Assembly (NCBI GenBank): GCA_039931615.1
Contig: JBDTRR010000008.1
Coordinates: 1-64,000 of the forward strand
DNA length: 64,000 nucleotides
From: JAHFUI01 sp039931615
GTDB lineage: Bacteria > Acidobacteriota > Vicinamibacteria > Vicinamibacterales > CAVVIG01
Direction: 5' to 3'
A program made the translations under genes and the position numbers. This document shows positions 63,239 to 64,000 of this stretch, one piece after another. The notes beneath the pieces were generated by a model. The model made no database searches and was not told the origin of the DNA. It worked only from the letters and a program-made list of their open reading frames with translations. Every line of letters begins with the position of its first letter. Positions within the stretch are counted from its first letter, which is position 1.

Positions 63239-64000
63239 CTGCCGCCCGCATCGCCATCGTATTCGAATCGACCGGACCAGTTTCGCGCGATCGTCGTCGG
63301 TTCAGGCCAGGGCGGCACACCGTTGTCCATGACCCTGGCCAATGCCGGCTGGCGGACGGCGCTGATCGAACGGACGCACGTCGGCGGGACCTGCATCAAC
63401 GAAGGCTGTACGCCGACCAAAACGATGGTCGCCAGCGCACGCGTGGCGTATCTGGCGCGGCGCGCCGCCGGCTACGGGGTAGCGGTCGGAAACGCCAGCG
63501 TCGACATGGCCAGGGTCCGGCAGCGCAAGCGCGAGACCGCGGAGAGTTTTCGTCACGGCAGTCAAAGCCGGCTGGAGCAGACGGCGAACCTCGAGTTGAT
63601 CTTCGGCGAGGCCAGCTTCACCGACGCCGGGTCTTTGATCGTCCGCCTGCCGGACGGCAGCCATCGCGAGCTCCACGGTGAGAACATCTTCATCAACGCC
63701 GGCGCCCGGCCGGCCGTACCTGAGATCGATGGCCTCGCCGGCGTGCCTTTTCTCGACAGCACATCGGTGATGGAGCTGGCGGATGTTCCGGAACACCTGC
63801 TGGTGCTGGGCGGCGGTTATGTGGGCCTGGAGTTCGGGCAGATGTTCCGCCGCTTCGGCAGCCGGGTGACGATCATCCAGGGCGCCGGGCAGCTGCTCGG
63901 CCGCGAAGATCCCGACGTCGCCGAGGCGGTGGCGGCGATCATGAGAGAGGACGGCATCGACGTCCTGCTGAATGCACGTGCCGAACGCGTGACCGGGACG
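63239..64000 (+). CDS. FAD-dependent pyridine nucleotide-disulfide oxidoreductase (MerA/Lpd-like), partial at window end
   Basis: The 254 visible residues include the FAD-binding IVVGSGQGGTPLSMTLANAGW, the redox disulfide Cys52/Cys57 in GGTCINEGCTPTKT, a second FAD part (NIFINAGARPAVPEIDG) and the NAD(P)H-binding LLVLGGGYVGLEFGQMFRRFG. The TPTKT variant is frequent in mercuric-reductase-like enzymes of unknown substrate; the C-terminus is outside the window. No ATG, GTG or TTG occurs between the in-frame stop and the FAD motif, whereas a CTG at 63239 lies 6 nt after GGAGG of the full AAGGAGGTGA, so CTG is the probable start. Confidence 0.85.
   Translation, partial: MPPASPSYSNRPDQFRAIVVGSGQGGTPLSMTLANAGWRTALIERTHVGGTCINEGCTPTKTMVASARVAYLARRAAGYGVAVGNASVDMARVRQRKRETAESFRHGSQSRLEQTANLELIFGEASFTDAGSLIVRLPDGSHRELHGENIFINAGARPAVPEIDGLAGVPFLDSTSVMELADVPEHLLVLGGGYVGLEFGQMFRRFGSRVTIIQGAGQLLGREDPDVAEAVAAIMREDGIDVLLNARAERVTGT

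Overview
The window reads as a chromosomal segment of a GC-rich soil acidobacterium, most likely of the class Vicinamibacteria. This rests on family content: a VWFA protein of the acidobacterial type, a remnant of an ADOP-type (acidobacterial duplicated orphan permease) ABC permease, three TonB-dependent receptors with carboxypeptidase-regulatory-like N-termini, and a DUF1587/1595/1592/1588/1585 protein paired with a Tat-exported DUF1552 protein. I see no rRNA, tRNA, CRISPR array, phage or intact transposase.

Layout. 1-3.7 kb: B12-dependent acyl-CoA mutase large subunit overlapping two peptide-type ABC ATPases. 3.8-9.8 kb: Tat-exported class II aldolase, TonB-dependent receptor, LolD/MacB-type ATPase, small membrane protein, inositol-phosphate synthase. 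10-17 kb: methyltransferase, TonB, VWFA protein, ZIP transporter next to a ferritin-like/VIT iron exporter, BON protein, hydrolase. 17-24 kb: VapC-type toxin-antitoxin pair, [2Fe-2S] ferredoxin abutting an AcnB-order aconitase-family enzyme, ApaG, overlapping ispG and recQ. 24-36 kb: diguanylate cyclase, UPF0182, beta-propeller, GlgX, large TonB-dependent receptor, secreted carboxymuconolactone decarboxylase homologue.

36-42.5 kb holds a three-gene export/redox operon (DUF1592 protein with two CxxCH motifs, Tat DUF1552 protein, ankyrin plus cytochrome c protein) ending at a 161-bp MITE-like element. 42.5-44 kb is a gene graveyard: a frameshifted, truncated SDR and an internally deleted zinc alcohol dehydrogenase flank an intact DUF892 gene. 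44-52 kb has small membrane and secreted unknowns, an aldo/keto reductase, DoxX, a third TonB-dependent receptor and two methyltransferase-fold genes. 52-56 kb carries a DsbA-NhaA fusion behind a cyclic-nucleotide-binding/TrxR-like fusion that lacks the redox CxxC. 56-57.2 kb is a decayed efflux locus (ADOP permease joined to an outer-membrane-factor tail). 57.2-64 kb: DUF1348 protein, an octamer repeat array, MFS/MarR facing lon, OsmC, and a flavoprotein disulfide reductase cut by the window end.

Two themes cut across the genes. Small palindromic repeats of at least two families (REP/REPIN-like) sit between genes, often between convergent ones. Several genes carry a -10-like hexamer only 5-7 nt before the start codon, which suggests leaderless transcripts, while others have clear Shine-Dalgarno sequences.
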